Below are positions 8,111 to 16,435 of a stretch of 22,673 nucleotides of DNA, one piece after another. This stretch comes from an uncultured Treponema sp. (GTDB lineage: Bacteria; Spirochaetota; Spirochaetia; Treponematales; Treponemataceae), in contig CAJPOF010000037.1 in NCBI GenBank assembly GCA_905372235.1, forward strand, positions 1 through 22,673. Direction: 5' to 3'. The stretch's first letter is position 1. Each line of letters starts with the position of its first letter. Both the position numbers and the translations under genes were made by a program. Below the pieces are notes generated by a model. The model was not told the origin of the DNA. It saw only the letters and a program-made list of their open reading frames with translations, and made no database searches.

Positions 8111-9135
8111 GAAGCCCCCTTTCCTTTTAATCCTCGCTTGAACTCCAACATTCTTGCGCACGCCACCGTATTCCATGGAGAGCGTTCGCCTCGCATAAGA
8201 AAATGATATGCGATTCCTGCAATCATCGCTCCATTGTCACCGCACAGTTTTAGGGGCGGAAATATGCATTTCAAATCTTTTCGTTCAGAAAGAATTTCCC
8301 TAAGCCTTGAATTTGCCGCCACGCCGCCGCCTGCCACAACTGTCGTAAGTCCGGTATCCTCAACGGCTCGGAAAAGCCGGCTTGTAAGAGTGCTGCAGGC
8401 GGTTTCCTGAAAAGCCGCGCACATATTTTCGTCGGAATGTTCATATCCCGGATTCCAAAACAGTTCCCGTTGATGTATTACCGCCGTCTTTAGTCCGCTG
8501 AAACTCATGTCATAGCGACGCTCATCACCGTCCAAACGAGGAACAGGAAAACTTGCGGACTTTGGGTCGCCGTTTTTTGAAAGCCTGTCGATTATCACTC
8601 CGCCGGGATATCCAAGTCCATAAAACTTTGCTACTTTGTCAAACGCCTCTCCAACAGAATCGTCAACGGTCGTCCCAAGGACTTCGATGCTGTCAAAATC
8701 GGAAACTTTGCAGATAACCGTATGGCCGCCGGAGACCAAAAGCCCGATATATGGATAACAGATGTCCTCCACAAGATGGGCTGCATAAAGGTGACCAAGC
8801 ATATGGTTCACGGCGATGAACGGCTTTCCGATAGACCAAGCAAGGGTTTTCCCGAACGAAAGCCCGACGAGCAAAGAGCCCATAAGACCGGGTCGGTTTG
8901 TTGCCGCCACAGCATCGATATCCGAAAGAGAAAGTCCGGATTCCGAAAGAGCCTGTTTTACCACAGGCAAAATCCATTCGGCATGTTTGCGGCTCGCTAT
9001 TTCAGGAACAACGCCTTTATAAATCTCATGAAAAGGAATCTGGGTCGCCACAACATTGCTCAAAATCTTTTTTCCGTCCTCGACAATCGCCACGGCAGTC
9101 TCGTCGCAACTGGACTCAATACCTAAAACTTTCAC
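8107..9135 (-). CDS. tsaD: tRNA threonylcarbamoyladenosine transferase TsaD
   Basis: 342 aa. It transfers the threonylcarbamoyl group to A37 of ANN-decoding tRNAs as part of the TsaBDE complex. Signature features are the start VLGIESSCDETAVAIV, the metal-binding NHMLGH (H111, H115), the LLVSGGHT nucleotide-binding loop, and GGVAANSRLRE and CGDNGAMIA near the C-terminus. The start codon is GTG, preceded by a modest GAAGGG; no ATG fits. It is the first gene of a tsaD-tyrA operon. About 80 nt upstream begins a hairpin-rich block with a strong minus-strand terminator that could be a leader. Confidence 0.96.
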   Translation of the reverse strand: MKVLGIESSCDETAVAIVEDGKKILSNVVATQIPFHEIYKGVVPEIASRKHAEWILPVVKQALSESGLSLSDIDAVAATNRPGLMGSLLVGLSFGKTLAWSIGKPFIAVNHMLGHLYAAHLVEDICYPYIGLLVSGGHTVICKVSDFDSIEVLGTTVDDSVGEAFDKVAKFYGLGYPGGVIIDRLSKNGDPKSASFPVPRLDGDERRYDMSFSGLKTAVIHQRELFWNPGYEHSDENMCAAFQETACSTLTSRLFRAVEDTGLTTVVAGGGVAANSRLREILSERKDLKCIFPPLKLCGDNGAMIAGIAYHFLMRGERSPWNTVACARMLEFKRGLKGKGAS

Positions 9136-9214
9136 TTTGTACCCTTCAACAAAAATATAGACTAAATATTACTGACTTGAATAAAATTTGTCATCCACGA
9201 CGTTTGTAAGGCTC

Positions 9215-9605
9215 AGGGCTTACGCATAAAAATCTATATCAAAAAAAATAACCGTTACCGTAAAAAATCGGCTGCACTCCCGGCAGCAGCCCTGCCGTTC
9301 ACCGCAGCTGACCGTAATCGGAATCGGACTGCGCAAAATTTCTTCGAAATTTTGCTTGCCATTCCTTATAGTGCGACATTGCAGAAAATATCGATTTTCG
9401 AAAATGCCGCACTGGTGCGCAAATGCGCACATCTATATACACAAGTTTGCTTTGAAAACTTGCGATTAAACGGCACGCTATATTTCAGCGTACCGTTTAA
9501 ACTCGGTCAGAGCGGCTCGGCGGCATTACCGCTGCCTCGCGTTCCGCCTTTTTTATTTTATACTATGATTTTTTTCTGTGTATACATTTTTCATGTGTAA
9601 GCCCT
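9215..9605 (-). other. Hairpin-rich block with terminal inverted repeats; candidate ncRNA, leader or MITE
   Basis: This fills most of the 504-nt gap between tsaD and the deacetylase gene. Ends: AGGGCTTACGCAT-AAAAA (9215-9231) faces TTTTTCATGTGTAAGCCCT (9587-9605), an inverted repeat of ~17 bp with small differences. Inside, read on the minus strand: a possible promoter (TATACA, 16 nt, TATAAA near 9557-9584), a hairpin AAACGGTACGCT/AGCGTGCCGTTT, a hairpin GTGCGCA/TGCGCAC, a long hairpin AGTGCGGCATT/AATGTCGCACT, a perfect 10-bp hairpin GCAAAATTTC/GAAATTTTGC, then a terminator at 9262-9291. The single imperfections in two internal stems are G-U wobbles only if the minus strand is transcribed. 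No protein-like frame is convincing. Confidence 0.5.
9262..9291 (-). terminator. Rho-independent terminator/possible attenuator upstream of tsaD
   Basis: On the minus strand GGCTGC-(10 nt)-GCAGCC is followed by GATTTTTT. An overlapping alternative stem, CGGCAG/CTGCCG (9281-9286 with 9292-9297), would compete with it, so the site could switch like an attenuator. It ends ~127 nt before the tsaD GTG. Confidence 0.6.
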
Positions 9606-9618
9606 AGTTGCCGGAAAT

Positions 9619-9650
9619 AAAAAGTCGGATTCAAAAAAATCAGATTCCGA
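9619..9650 (-). terminator. Terminator of the deacetylase gene with the stop codon in its loop
   Basis: On the minus strand TCGGAATC and GAATCCGA pair (9643-9650 with 9625-9632, one A-A mismatch) and are followed by CTTTTTATTT. The TGA stop (9640-9642) sits in the 10-nt loop, so the mRNA ends almost at the stop codon. Confidence 0.65.
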
Positions 9651-10875
9651 TTTTTGACGGACACTCGGAAACTTTTGAAAACTTGTAGCCTTTTTTCAAA
9701 AGCACAGGATAAAGTTCGATAAGCAGAGCCGGAAGAACTTCGCTTGACCAAATATGCCCTATCATTATGGCGCAGCCCGTTTTGTTTGCGTATTCAAGAC
9801 CTTTTTTGATTTCCATTATCATGTCTTCCCGTTTTCCGGAATTGTCGAGAAAAACATTCCGCTGGTAGTAAGAATATCCCATCTCTTTTGCGACATACGG
9901 AACTTTCGTGTCTGCGCTCGTCCTTGAATCCAAAAAATAAAGTCCTTCTTCCGAAAGGAATTTCATCACGTAACTCATTTTTTGCGCATCCGAAGTTATG
10001 AGCGAGCCTTCGTGGTTGTTCACTCCGGAAATAGGTCCTATCTCGTAGATATTCGTGAACAATACGGAGCGGATTTCGTCTTCATCCATGTTCGGCGTTA
10101 TCGCTCCTTCGCCGGGATTCACACGAAGATTTATCGCCTGCATCGGCTGATGAAGCATAAGCTCGTTTCCGCTTTTTCGAATGCGCTCCGCAGCCTCTTT
10201 TGAATGAACAAGTCGAGGCAGAACAGCCACAGTAAACGGAAAAGGAAGAGCCAGGAATTTTTCAAGCTGATTAAGATTTTGCCCTGCATCGTCAAAAAGA
10301 AAAACCAAAACCGCATTATTCTTTGCAGACGGAAGGGAAGAAAATTCGTTTTTTTTGCGTTCATTTTTTTTCTTGGGAGCAGGATTTTCGTTCTTTAAAG
10401 TCGGTGTTTCCGAAGACGGACGTTTTGCTTCCGGAGCAGGGCGATTTTTCTCCACTGCATTTTTCTTTTCGCCGGAAGACGGAATGTTTTTTTTCTCAGG
10501 CAAGAGGTTTGAAGGAGGAGAAGAATTATTCTTGCTTTCCACGCTTTTTTTCGATTCATCAACGGGCTTTTCCGTTTTCAGAGGAAGAGATTCCTGTTTT
10601 ACCTTTTCACCGGAATTCTCAGGTATATTCGTTGCAATTTTTCCGGAATTTTCTTTTTTTTCGCTTGATTTTTTAAAGTCCAAGCCGGTAGAAAGAACAA
10701 AAACGATTGCGCACACAAGAAAAGCGCATCCTAAAAAAAGACCTATATTCCCCGATGAAAAAAACGAATCTCTTGCGGTTCTTTTTTTTCGCTGAACTTT
10801 TCGTTTTCTATAAACATTTCCGCCGCTCGAACCGCTCTTGCTTCGGGAAACCGAACGCCTTTTCCGACTTTCCAT
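9640..10875 (-). CDS. Divergent polysaccharide deacetylase family protein, membrane-anchored
   Basis: 411 aa. The order is a strongly basic cytoplasmic N-terminus (1-35), one TM helix (~43-64), a low-complexity Lys/Glu/Pro/Ser linker (~66-185) and a C-terminal YibQ/DUF610-type NodB-like domain (~188-411). Domain motifs include VFLFDDAGQN (D195/D196), LMLHQPMQA (H242), GVNNHEGS, YFLDSRTS and IMIGHIW. The domain should lie outside the inner membrane; substrate and activity of this family are poorly defined. The long linker could span a periplasmic layer. No Shine-Dalgarno precedes the ATG; the promoter sits directly upstream, implying a leaderless mRNA. It is divergent from thrH. Confidence 0.87.
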   Translation of the reverse strand: MESRKRRSVSRSKSGSSGGNVYRKRKVQRKKRTARDSFFSSGNIGLFLGCAFLVCAIVFVLSTGLDFKKSSEKKENSGKIATNIPENSGEKVKQESLPLKTEKPVDESKKSVESKNNSSPPSNLLPEKKNIPSSGEKKNAVEKNRPAPEAKRPSSETPTLKNENPAPKKKNERKKNEFSSLPSAKNNAVLVFLFDDAGQNLNQLEKFLALPFPFTVAVLPRLVHSKEAAERIRKSGNELMLHQPMQAINLRVNPGEGAITPNMDEDEIRSVLFTNIYEIGPISGVNNHEGSLITSDAQKMSYVMKFLSEEGLYFLDSRTSADTKVPYVAKEMGYSYYQRNVFLDNSGKREDMIMEIKKGLEYANKTGCAIMIGHIWSSEVLPALLIELYPVLLKKGYKFSKVSECPSKIGI

Positions 10876-10881
10876 TGAGAC

Positions 10882-10910
10882 AGTCTATCGATGAAATGTT
10901 TCTATGTCCA
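10882..10910 (-). promoter_or_regulatory. Promoter of the deacetylase gene, leaderless geometry
   Basis: On the minus strand TGGACA (10905-10910, 5/6), a 17-nt spacer and TAGACT (10882-10887, 4/6) end exactly 6 nt before ATG 10875, so the predicted start coincides with the start codon. Confidence 0.5.
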
Positions 10911-10924
10911 CTCGGAAGATTTTT

Positions 10925-10933
10925 TGATATAAT
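10925..10933 (+). promoter_or_regulatory. Extended -10 promoter of thrH
   Basis: TGATATAAT is an extended -10 element (TGN plus a perfect TATAAT at 10928-10933). The leader to ATG 10964 would be ~24 nt and includes GAGGAA at 10952-10957. The -35 region is weak and overlaps the divergent promoter. Confidence 0.55.
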
Positions 10934-10963
10934 CATGCAAAATCATTTTTCGAGGAAATGCTC

Positions 10964-11569
10964 ATGTATGTTACCTGTTTGGATTTGGAAGGCGTTCTTG
11001 TACCTGAAATATGGATTTCGTTCGCAGAGGAAACGGGAATTCCGGAGTTAAAGCGCACCACCCGTGACGAACCGGATTACGGAAAACTCATGAACTTCAG
11101 GCTAAATATCCTTAAAGAACACGGACTTGGATTAAAAGAAATCCAGGAAACAATCGAAAAAATCGAGCCTCTTCCCGGCGCAAAAGAATTCCTTGACGAG
11201 TTGAGGAGCATTACCCAAGTCATAATAATAAGCGACACGTTCGAGCAATTCGCCGCTCCGCTCATGAAAAAACTCGGACTTCCGACAATATTCTGCAACA
11301 CGTTGGAAGTCGCAGCCAGCGGAGAAATCACCGGATTCAAGATGCGCTGCCCAAAATCAAAACTCACAACGGTAAAAGCTCTTCAGTCATGCGGATTTCA
11401 GACAATAGCCTCAGGAGATTCATTCAACGATCTTGAAATGATAAAGGCTTCCAAGGCAGGATTTTTGTTCCGCACAACAGACCAAATAAAGAGCGACTAT
11501 CCTGAGTATCCTGCGTTCACAGAATACTCGGAACTGCTTTCTGCAATAAAAAAGGAGATTGACCTTTAG
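10964..11569 (+). CDS. thrH: ThrH-type phosphoserine phosphatase/homoserine phosphotransferase
   Basis: 201 aa HAD-superfamily enzyme. Motif I is CLDLEGVLVPEIW (nucleophile D7, E9, the ThrH variant of DxD), motif II IIISDTF (S90), then a lysine in CPKSK, and motif IV GDSFNDLEM (D152/D156). The known activity is dephosphorylation of phosphoserine with possible transfer to homoserine, linking serine and threonine synthesis. The start at 10964 is chosen because GAGGAA ends 6 nt upstream and MYVTCLDLEG matches the family start; the ATG at 10958 would touch the Shine-Dalgarno. It stands alone on the plus strand, convergent with the Bax-inhibitor gene. Confidence 0.9.
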   Translation: MYVTCLDLEGVLVPEIWISFAEETGIPELKRTTRDEPDYGKLMNFRLNILKEHGLGLKEIQETIEKIEPLPGAKEFLDELRSITQVIIISDTFEQFAAPLMKKLGLPTIFCNTLEVAASGEITGFKMRCPKSKLTTVKALQSCGFQTIASGDSFNDLEMIKASKAGFLFRTTDQIKSDYPEYPAFTEYSELLSAIKKEIDL

Positions 11570-11597
11570 ATTTTGCGCAAAGTTTTTACGCAAAATC
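11569..11597. terminator. Hairpin between convergent thrH and the Bax-inhibitor gene
   Basis: Perfect 9-bp stem GATTTTGCG/CGCAAAATC with an 11-nt loop. The first base is the last base of the thrH TAG. There is no U-tract outside the stem, so intrinsic termination is uncertain; it may mainly protect 3' ends of both convergent transcripts. Confidence 0.45.
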
Positions 11598-11606
11598 CAT
11601 TCGTTT

Positions 11607-12326
11607 CTATCGTCGACCTCTGCCTTTTCCAAAAAGGCGCAGAAGAGCCAAAAATATGTTTATGAAATCAAGATAAAGTTCCAACGCTCCGATTATGCTT
11701 GCTTTTTGGAAAACGTCCTCGTCCTGACTTTCAGCCACGGAAGACGCTCTCATAAGTTTTTGGGCATCGTAGGCTGTAAGCCCCGTAAAAACAAGGACAC
11801 AAGCGACGGACAGAAGCCAATCGAGTTTTGGAGATTTAAGCAAAAAGTTAGCAAACGATGCGATTATGATTCCAGTCAACGCCATTACAAAATATCGTCC
11901 GACAGAAGTGAGGTTTGAACTTGTGAACGAACCGTAAACTGCCATCACAGCAAAAAGTGCGGCGGAAATCAGAAAAATCAAGAAAATCGAATCAATTCTG
12001 TAAATCAAAAATATCGAAGACAATGTAACCCCGTTCATCAACGAATATACCAAAAACGCAATGGTAGCCGTCCTTGCGCTTATCCGCCTGATGGAAGCCG
12101 AAAGCCAGTAGACTAAAAGCAATTCCGCAAGGAACAAAAACATAAAGCCCAGTCCCTTATGCCAAAAAAGGATTCCCATCAACGGCTCATAATTTGAAGC
12201 GACGAAGGCAGTTCCGCCGCTGATAGCCAACGCCGCCGTCATCCAAAGATAGACTTTTGAAAGAAAACGATTTCTGGCTTTGACCTCAAAAATCTCTTTT
12301 GATTCCTCTACATTTTTTTCGAACAT
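11607..12326 (-). CDS. Bax inhibitor-1/YccA family membrane protein
   Basis: 239 aa with about seven TM helices between ~25 and 235. The C-terminal family signature LYLDFINIFLALLRLFG is present, together with TGLTAYDAQKLM in the preceding loop. BI-1 family proteins are integral membrane proteins with pH-sensitive calcium-leak activity in some bacteria; YccA interacts with FtsH. The start at 12326 is chosen because GGAGG lies 5 nt upstream; an earlier in-frame ATG at 12338 overlaps that Shine-Dalgarno. It lies downstream of the DUF2974 gene across a 169-nt hairpin-rich gap, so co-transcription is possible but not assured. Confidence 0.93.
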   Translation of the reverse strand: MFEKNVEESKEIFEVKARNRFLSKVYLWMTAALAISGGTAFVASNYEPLMGILFWHKGLGFMFLFLAELLLVYWLSASIRRISARTATIAFLVYSLMNGVTLSSIFLIYRIDSIFLIFLISAALFAVMAVYGSFTSSNLTSVGRYFVMALTGIIIASFANFLLKSPKLDWLLSVACVLVFTGLTAYDAQKLMRASSVAESQDEDVFQKASIIGALELYLDFINIFLALLRLFGKGRGRR

Positions 12327-12347
12327 AAAAACCTCCATAATAGAAAA

Positions 12348-12482
12348 TCAATCGCAAGAATCAAGTTTCGATTGACTTTCCACGCACGTTCAAAACAAAG
12401 CAAGAACGTGCTTACAATATGCAAGTTCGCGCTTAGGCAAACTTGACTAAATACAAGTCGAGCAATTTCTTCGCTTGTATTT
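12348..12482. repeat. Array of four hairpins between the DUF2974 and Bax-inhibitor genes
   Basis: Stems: TCAATCG/CGATTGA (12348-12354/12369-12375); GCACGTTC/GAACGTGC (12384-12391/12404-12411); CAAGTTCGC/GCAAACTTG (12422-12430/12437-12445, one C-A on the plus strand, U-G on the minus strand); AAATACAAG/CTTGTATTT (12449-12457/12474-12482). The third shares the AAGTT stem of B hairpins elsewhere in the window. It could separate expression of the two flanking minus-strand genes. Confidence 0.6.
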
Positions 12483-12495
12483 TACATTTTTAAAA

Positions 12496-13641
12496 TCAGT
12501 TCTTATCTTTTTTGAATATCGATTTTTTTTCAAGCAGTTCCGTCAACGACGGCATCTGCTTGTGCGCAATCTTAAAAAGTTGTCGTACAGTTTCCTCGAC
12601 GTTTTTACGAATCTCCGCATCGGTGTTTTTCCATGATTTCCAGATAGTAAAATAATTTTTGAACAGGTTGCTTTCTATCTCTGAATTGGTTTTAGCCTCT
12701 GTACTCTGAAGAATTTTGTAAAGCGTCTCTATGAACTGAACCTGCTGTTCCCTTGAAAGGCTCAAAATCCACTTGTTCAACGTATCGGTAAAGAAAAGTG
12801 CCGCTTCGTCAAAATCTTCTCGCAATTCAAAATGGTTTCCCTTGATATGCCAACTCAAAGGATCGTGTTGAAAGATTCCCGACTGGTCGCTATCAACGAC
12901 AGAATATTTTCCTGCATGGCTGAAAATCATTCCCACAATCGAAAAATGCGGATAATACGAATGCAGTTTGGGAATCACCTCGTAAAATTCATTGGACTGA
13001 ATCTTTTTTTCAGAAAATCCCGGACCGTCCATGTTATAGACGCTCTTTATCCTGCGTTTTGTTTCCTTTTGGCACATTGCCGCCGCAAAGACAGAAAGGT
13101 TTCCGCCTTTTGAATGTCCCACAAGAAAAATATCGCCCTTCAAGTTCTTTGCGACGTTTTCAACGTAAGAAACAGAATCTTTCTGAGCTGGAACTTCATC
13201 CATAATCGCAAGATTAAAATCTTCCTTGAATCCGACAATTGTGTCGTCAGTTCCCCGATAAACGACGCAATTTTTTTTAGGCGCAAATACATAGGTCAGG
13301 GCGGCAAACTGCTCTTCCCTTTCAAGATCCGTTATGCTTACAAGCCCCGTAATCTTCACATCTTTGTAACGTTCGGTCTCGGCTGCCGCAAAAAGAACGT
13401 CGCTTGTCCCCTGATTTATAAGCACTCCGACATCGGATCTTTTTTTGAAATCCGGAGACTTTCTGAAACGTTCCGCCAATTCGGAAAGAGAAAGAGCCGT
13501 CTTGAAATTTCCGTTTTCAAGGATTCCGTCAAAATTTAGGTATGTAATCTGGCAGAAAACAAGAACATCAATCTCGTTCAAAGGCGATGCGGAAAAAGCC
13601 AAATCTCCTCGCCAAGCCATGTAATCCAGCATATTGCTCAT
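12496..13641 (-). CDS. DUF2974 (Mbeg1-like) alpha/beta-hydrolase protein
   Basis: 381 aa. The N-terminus MSNMLDYMAWRGDLAF is typical of DUF2974 proteins. The lipase-like nucleophile elbow is VGHSKGGN with S177, following VVYRGTDD (~127-133). A downstream Asp (YNMDGPGF) and His (FQHDPLSWH) are possible triad members. It lacks a signal peptide, so it is probably cytoplasmic; the substrate is unknown. The start at 13641 follows family alignment from memory and the promoter position; an alternative ATG at 13719 has a GGAG-like stretch but would add 26 unfamiliar residues encoded across the promoter. Confidence 0.85.
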   Translation of the reverse strand: MSNMLDYMAWRGDLAFSASPLNEIDVLVFCQITYLNFDGILENGNFKTALSLSELAERFRKSPDFKKRSDVGVLINQGTSDVLFAAAETERYKDVKITGLVSITDLEREEQFAALTYVFAPKKNCVVYRGTDDTIVGFKEDFNLAIMDEVPAQKDSVSYVENVAKNLKGDIFLVGHSKGGNLSVFAAAMCQKETKRRIKSVYNMDGPGFSEKKIQSNEFYEVIPKLHSYYPHFSIVGMIFSHAGKYSVVDSDQSGIFQHDPLSWHIKGNHFELREDFDEAALFFTDTLNKWILSLSREQQVQFIETLYKILQSTEAKTNSEIESNLFKNYFTIWKSWKNTDAEIRKNVEETVRQLFKIAHKQMPSLTELLEKKSIFKKDKN

Positions 13642-13647
13642 GATGAA

Positions 13648-13676
13648 AGTATAATATGAAAAATATAAAAATTCAA
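13648..13676 (-). promoter_or_regulatory. Promoter of the DUF2974 gene, leaderless geometry
   Basis: On the minus strand TTGAAT (13671-13676), a 17-nt spacer and TATACT (13648-13653, 5/6) end 6 nt before ATG 13641. There is no Shine-Dalgarno between promoter and ATG. Confidence 0.55.
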
Positions 13677-13822
13677 AACGATGGAAAATGCGGTGCGTGC
13701 GGAATTTTTTTTTCGCCATCCCCCTCCCCGCCCTAAAAAAACAGTTCTACCGATTTTGGATTATGCCGCTGTTTTTCATGACGACGAATTTTTCAAGCAA
13801 AAAATCCGCCGCATGATCTTAG

Positions 13823-13857
13823 ACGCATTTAAAAATCCGGGACTCAATTAAATGCGT
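13823..13857 (-). terminator. Hairpin spanning the lon stop codon
   Basis: Perfect 10-bp stem ACGCATTTAA/TTAAATGCGT (13823-13832 with 13848-13857). The lon TGA (13844-13846) is in the loop. There is no terminal U-run, so termination efficiency is unclear. The 124-nt gap between lon and the DUF2974 long alternative start holds nothing else clear. Confidence 0.45.
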
Positions 13858-16429
13858 TTTCAAGAACTTCAGCCACATTTGAGACCGGAATGAAGTTGAT
13901 TCCGTCCTTTACGTGTTCGGGAATATCTTCAAGGTCGCGTTTGTTTGCTGAAGGAATTATTATCGACTTTATCCGGTTGCGTTTTGCCGCCACGGTTTTT
14001 TCACGCAGTCCTCCAATAGGAAGCACCTTTCCAGTAAGAGAAAGTTCTCCTGTCATCGCAAGATGCGGTTTTATCCGTTTTCCGGTAAAGAGCGACACAA
14101 AAGCAACCGCCATTGTGATTCCGGCACTAGGCCCGTCTTTTGGCGTCGCGCCTTCAGGAATATGAAGATGCACTACGTTCTTTTCAAACCAGTCGGACTT
14201 CTTTATTTTCTTTTCGATTGAATGTTTTCTTGCCCAACTGAACGCAATTTGGCTGGACTCCTTCATCACATCACCCATGCGTCCTGTAAGTACAAGTCCG
14301 CCTTTTCCTGCAAAACTCGTGGATTCAAGCATAAGGGTGTCGCCGCCCATACTCGTCCAAGCAAGACCTATGGCTGTTCCGGGAACGGATGCGGTTTTTA
14401 TCTCACTTTCGTCAAATACAGGCTTTCCAAGATACTTTTCCAAATCAGACGCATCTATTTCAATCTTTTTTTCAGAATCCATGAAATCAAGAACATTCAA
14501 AGCTTTTATGTCATCGGCGGAAGCGCCTTCGCTTTTCATCTTGTCCCTTACCTCACCTGCCTTCAGTTCAGCGTCGGTAAGAAGTTCCGTTACGATTTTT
14601 CTGTTCACCTTGTCAAAGCATTTTTCAAGATTTCTTACGCCTGCTTCCCTTGCGTATTCCTGAACGATTCTGACCAAAGCTTTTTTCGTATACCTTACCT
14701 GACCTTTTTTAAGTCCGTTTTTCTTGGAATTTTTGGGGATAAGATATTTTTTTGCAATCTCAAGTTTTTCCTGATCAATGTAACCTGAAAGCTGGATTAT
14801 CTCCGCCCTGTCAAGAAGAGGCTCGGGAACAGAATCCAAGGAATTTGCAGTCAAAATGAAAAATACATTAGACACATCGAACGGAAGGTCAAGGTAGTCG
14901 TCCCTGAAACTTACGTTTTGTTCCGGGTCAAGAACTTCAAGCAATGCGCTTGCTGGATCTCCCTGTGGACCTACAGACATTTTGTCGATTTCATCTATCA
15001 TAAAAACCGGAGATTTTGTATGCGTTATTCTTATTCCCTGAATTATTTTTCCGCACATCGAGCCGATATACGTCCTTCGATGTCCTTTAATTTCGGCTTC
15101 GTCACGCATTCCGCCAACAGAAAACCTGTAGAAAGGCTTGTTCATCGCAGCGGCAATCGATTTTCCTACGCTTGTTTTTCCTACACCCGGCGGTCCGACC
15201 AAAAGAACTATCGAACCTTTGGAATCACGCTTTAGTTTTCTTACGGCAAGATACTCAAGGATACGCTTTTTCACATCGTCAAGTCCGTAATGGTCGTTCT
15301 CAAGGATTTTTTTTGAGCCGGACAAATCGTAGTCTTCCTTGATTTCCTCATTCCACGGAAGAGCGCACACAAGTTCAAGAAAATTCCGGCTTACCATGTA
15401 TTCGGGAGAATTAGGCTCGGTCATCTGAAATTTTTCTAATTCGCTTTCTACAGTTTCCTTAATTTCTCCCTGAAAATTGAACGAAGCAATTTTTTTCTTA
15501 AATCTGTGAAGATCCGTAGCGTTTCCTTCGGAATCGGTTCCAAGTTCCTCCTGGATGGATTTCATCTCTTCCCTAAGGAAATATTCTCTTTGATTTTTTT
15601 CAACCCGCTCGTTCAATTCATTCTGAATCTTTTTTTGAACCCTAAGAAGTTCCTGCTCCTTCTTTATGTAGACAAGCACCTGTTCCATCCGCTGGCGGAC
15701 ATTCAGAATCTCAAGGACTTTCTGCTGGTCATCCCTGTCCACGTTAAGAATGGAGGCGATAAAGTCGGCGATTTTCCCCGGATGGTCAATGTTCACCATA
15801 TTCAGACGCATTTCCTCGGAAAAAAGAGGGTTGTTCTCGCTGACTTCCTTCATCTCGCTTATAAGGGCGCGGGTAAGAGCCTTGACCTCAAAAGTATCGT
15901 CTTCTTCGTCATCAAGATATTCAACCGCAACGCAGATAGGAACTGTGGAATGGATTGCCTTTCGAATCTTGAAACGCTTTATCGTAGAGATGAATACGTT
16001 TACGCCGCCGTCAGGAAGATTTATTTTTTTTATAATTTTTGCGACAGTTCCCACCTGGCACAAATCTTTTATGTCGGGATTTTCCACCTCGGTTTTTAGC
16101 ATGAGGATGCCTATATATCCGTCGCTGCCGTACGCCTGCTCAACGACCTTCGTGTCCTCTTGACTTGAAATCATGAGCGGAGTGAATATTCCGGGGAAAA
16201 TAGGTCGTCCTTGAAGAGGGACTATCGAAAGCTTGTTAGGAAGCATCTGATCTGCAGGGACTATCTCGTTTCCGCAGGAAGCCTTTTCGCCCGGTGCTTT
16301 TCCTTTTGATTTTCGTTCTTTGTCTTTTATAGAGGATTTTTTTTTGTCATCCGATTCAGAAACGACTTCTTCTACCAAATCCGTGTCTTTTACGTTGTCA
16401 TCGTTTTCGATGCTGTCGTTGTCAACCAT
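13844..16429 (-). CDS. lon: ATP-dependent Lon protease
   Basis: 861 aa, slightly longer than typical Lon because of a charged, probably disordered N-terminal extension (1-~60). Then come the LON substrate-binding domain (~65-270), a coiled-coil region, the AAA+ module with Walker A GPPGVGKT (412-419) and Walker B VFMIDEIDK (~475-483), and the C-terminal protease domain with catalytic S768 (PKDGPSAGITM) and K811 (GGLREKTVAAK). It degrades misfolded and regulatory proteins in the cytoplasm. The ATG has no Shine-Dalgarno, and a near-consensus promoter ends 6 nt before it. It lies 48 nt downstream of the kinase gene but has its own promoter in that gap. Confidence 0.97.
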   Translation of the reverse strand: MVDNDSIENDDNVKDTDLVEEVVSESDDKKKSSIKDKERKSKGKAPGEKASCGNEIVPADQMLPNKLSIVPLQGRPIFPGIFTPLMISSQEDTKVVEQAYGSDGYIGILMLKTEVENPDIKDLCQVGTVAKIIKKINLPDGGVNVFISTIKRFKIRKAIHSTVPICVAVEYLDDEEDDTFEVKALTRALISEMKEVSENNPLFSEEMRLNMVNIDHPGKIADFIASILNVDRDDQQKVLEILNVRQRMEQVLVYIKKEQELLRVQKKIQNELNERVEKNQREYFLREEMKSIQEELGTDSEGNATDLHRFKKKIASFNFQGEIKETVESELEKFQMTEPNSPEYMVSRNFLELVCALPWNEEIKEDYDLSGSKKILENDHYGLDDVKKRILEYLAVRKLKRDSKGSIVLLVGPPGVGKTSVGKSIAAAMNKPFYRFSVGGMRDEAEIKGHRRTYIGSMCGKIIQGIRITHTKSPVFMIDEIDKMSVGPQGDPASALLEVLDPEQNVSFRDDYLDLPFDVSNVFFILTANSLDSVPEPLLDRAEIIQLSGYIDQEKLEIAKKYLIPKNSKKNGLKKGQVRYTKKALVRIVQEYAREAGVRNLEKCFDKVNRKIVTELLTDAELKAGEVRDKMKSEGASADDIKALNVLDFMDSEKKIEIDASDLEKYLGKPVFDESEIKTASVPGTAIGLAWTSMGGDTLMLESTSFAGKGGLVLTGRMGDVMKESSQIAFSWARKHSIEKKIKKSDWFEKNVVHLHIPEGATPKDGPSAGITMAVAFVSLFTGKRIKPHLAMTGELSLTGKVLPIGGLREKTVAAKRNRIKSIIIPSANKRDLEDIPEHVKDGINFIPVSNVAEVLENAFN

Positions 16430-16435
16430 AAAATA

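Noticed and set aside
13642..13719. 26-residue N-terminal extension of the DUF2974 protein from an upstream ATG with a GGAG-like stretch
   Set aside because: The family N-terminus starts at MSNMLDYMAWRGD, the extension is Lys/Phe/Tyr-rich and unlike it, and it would cover the best promoter.
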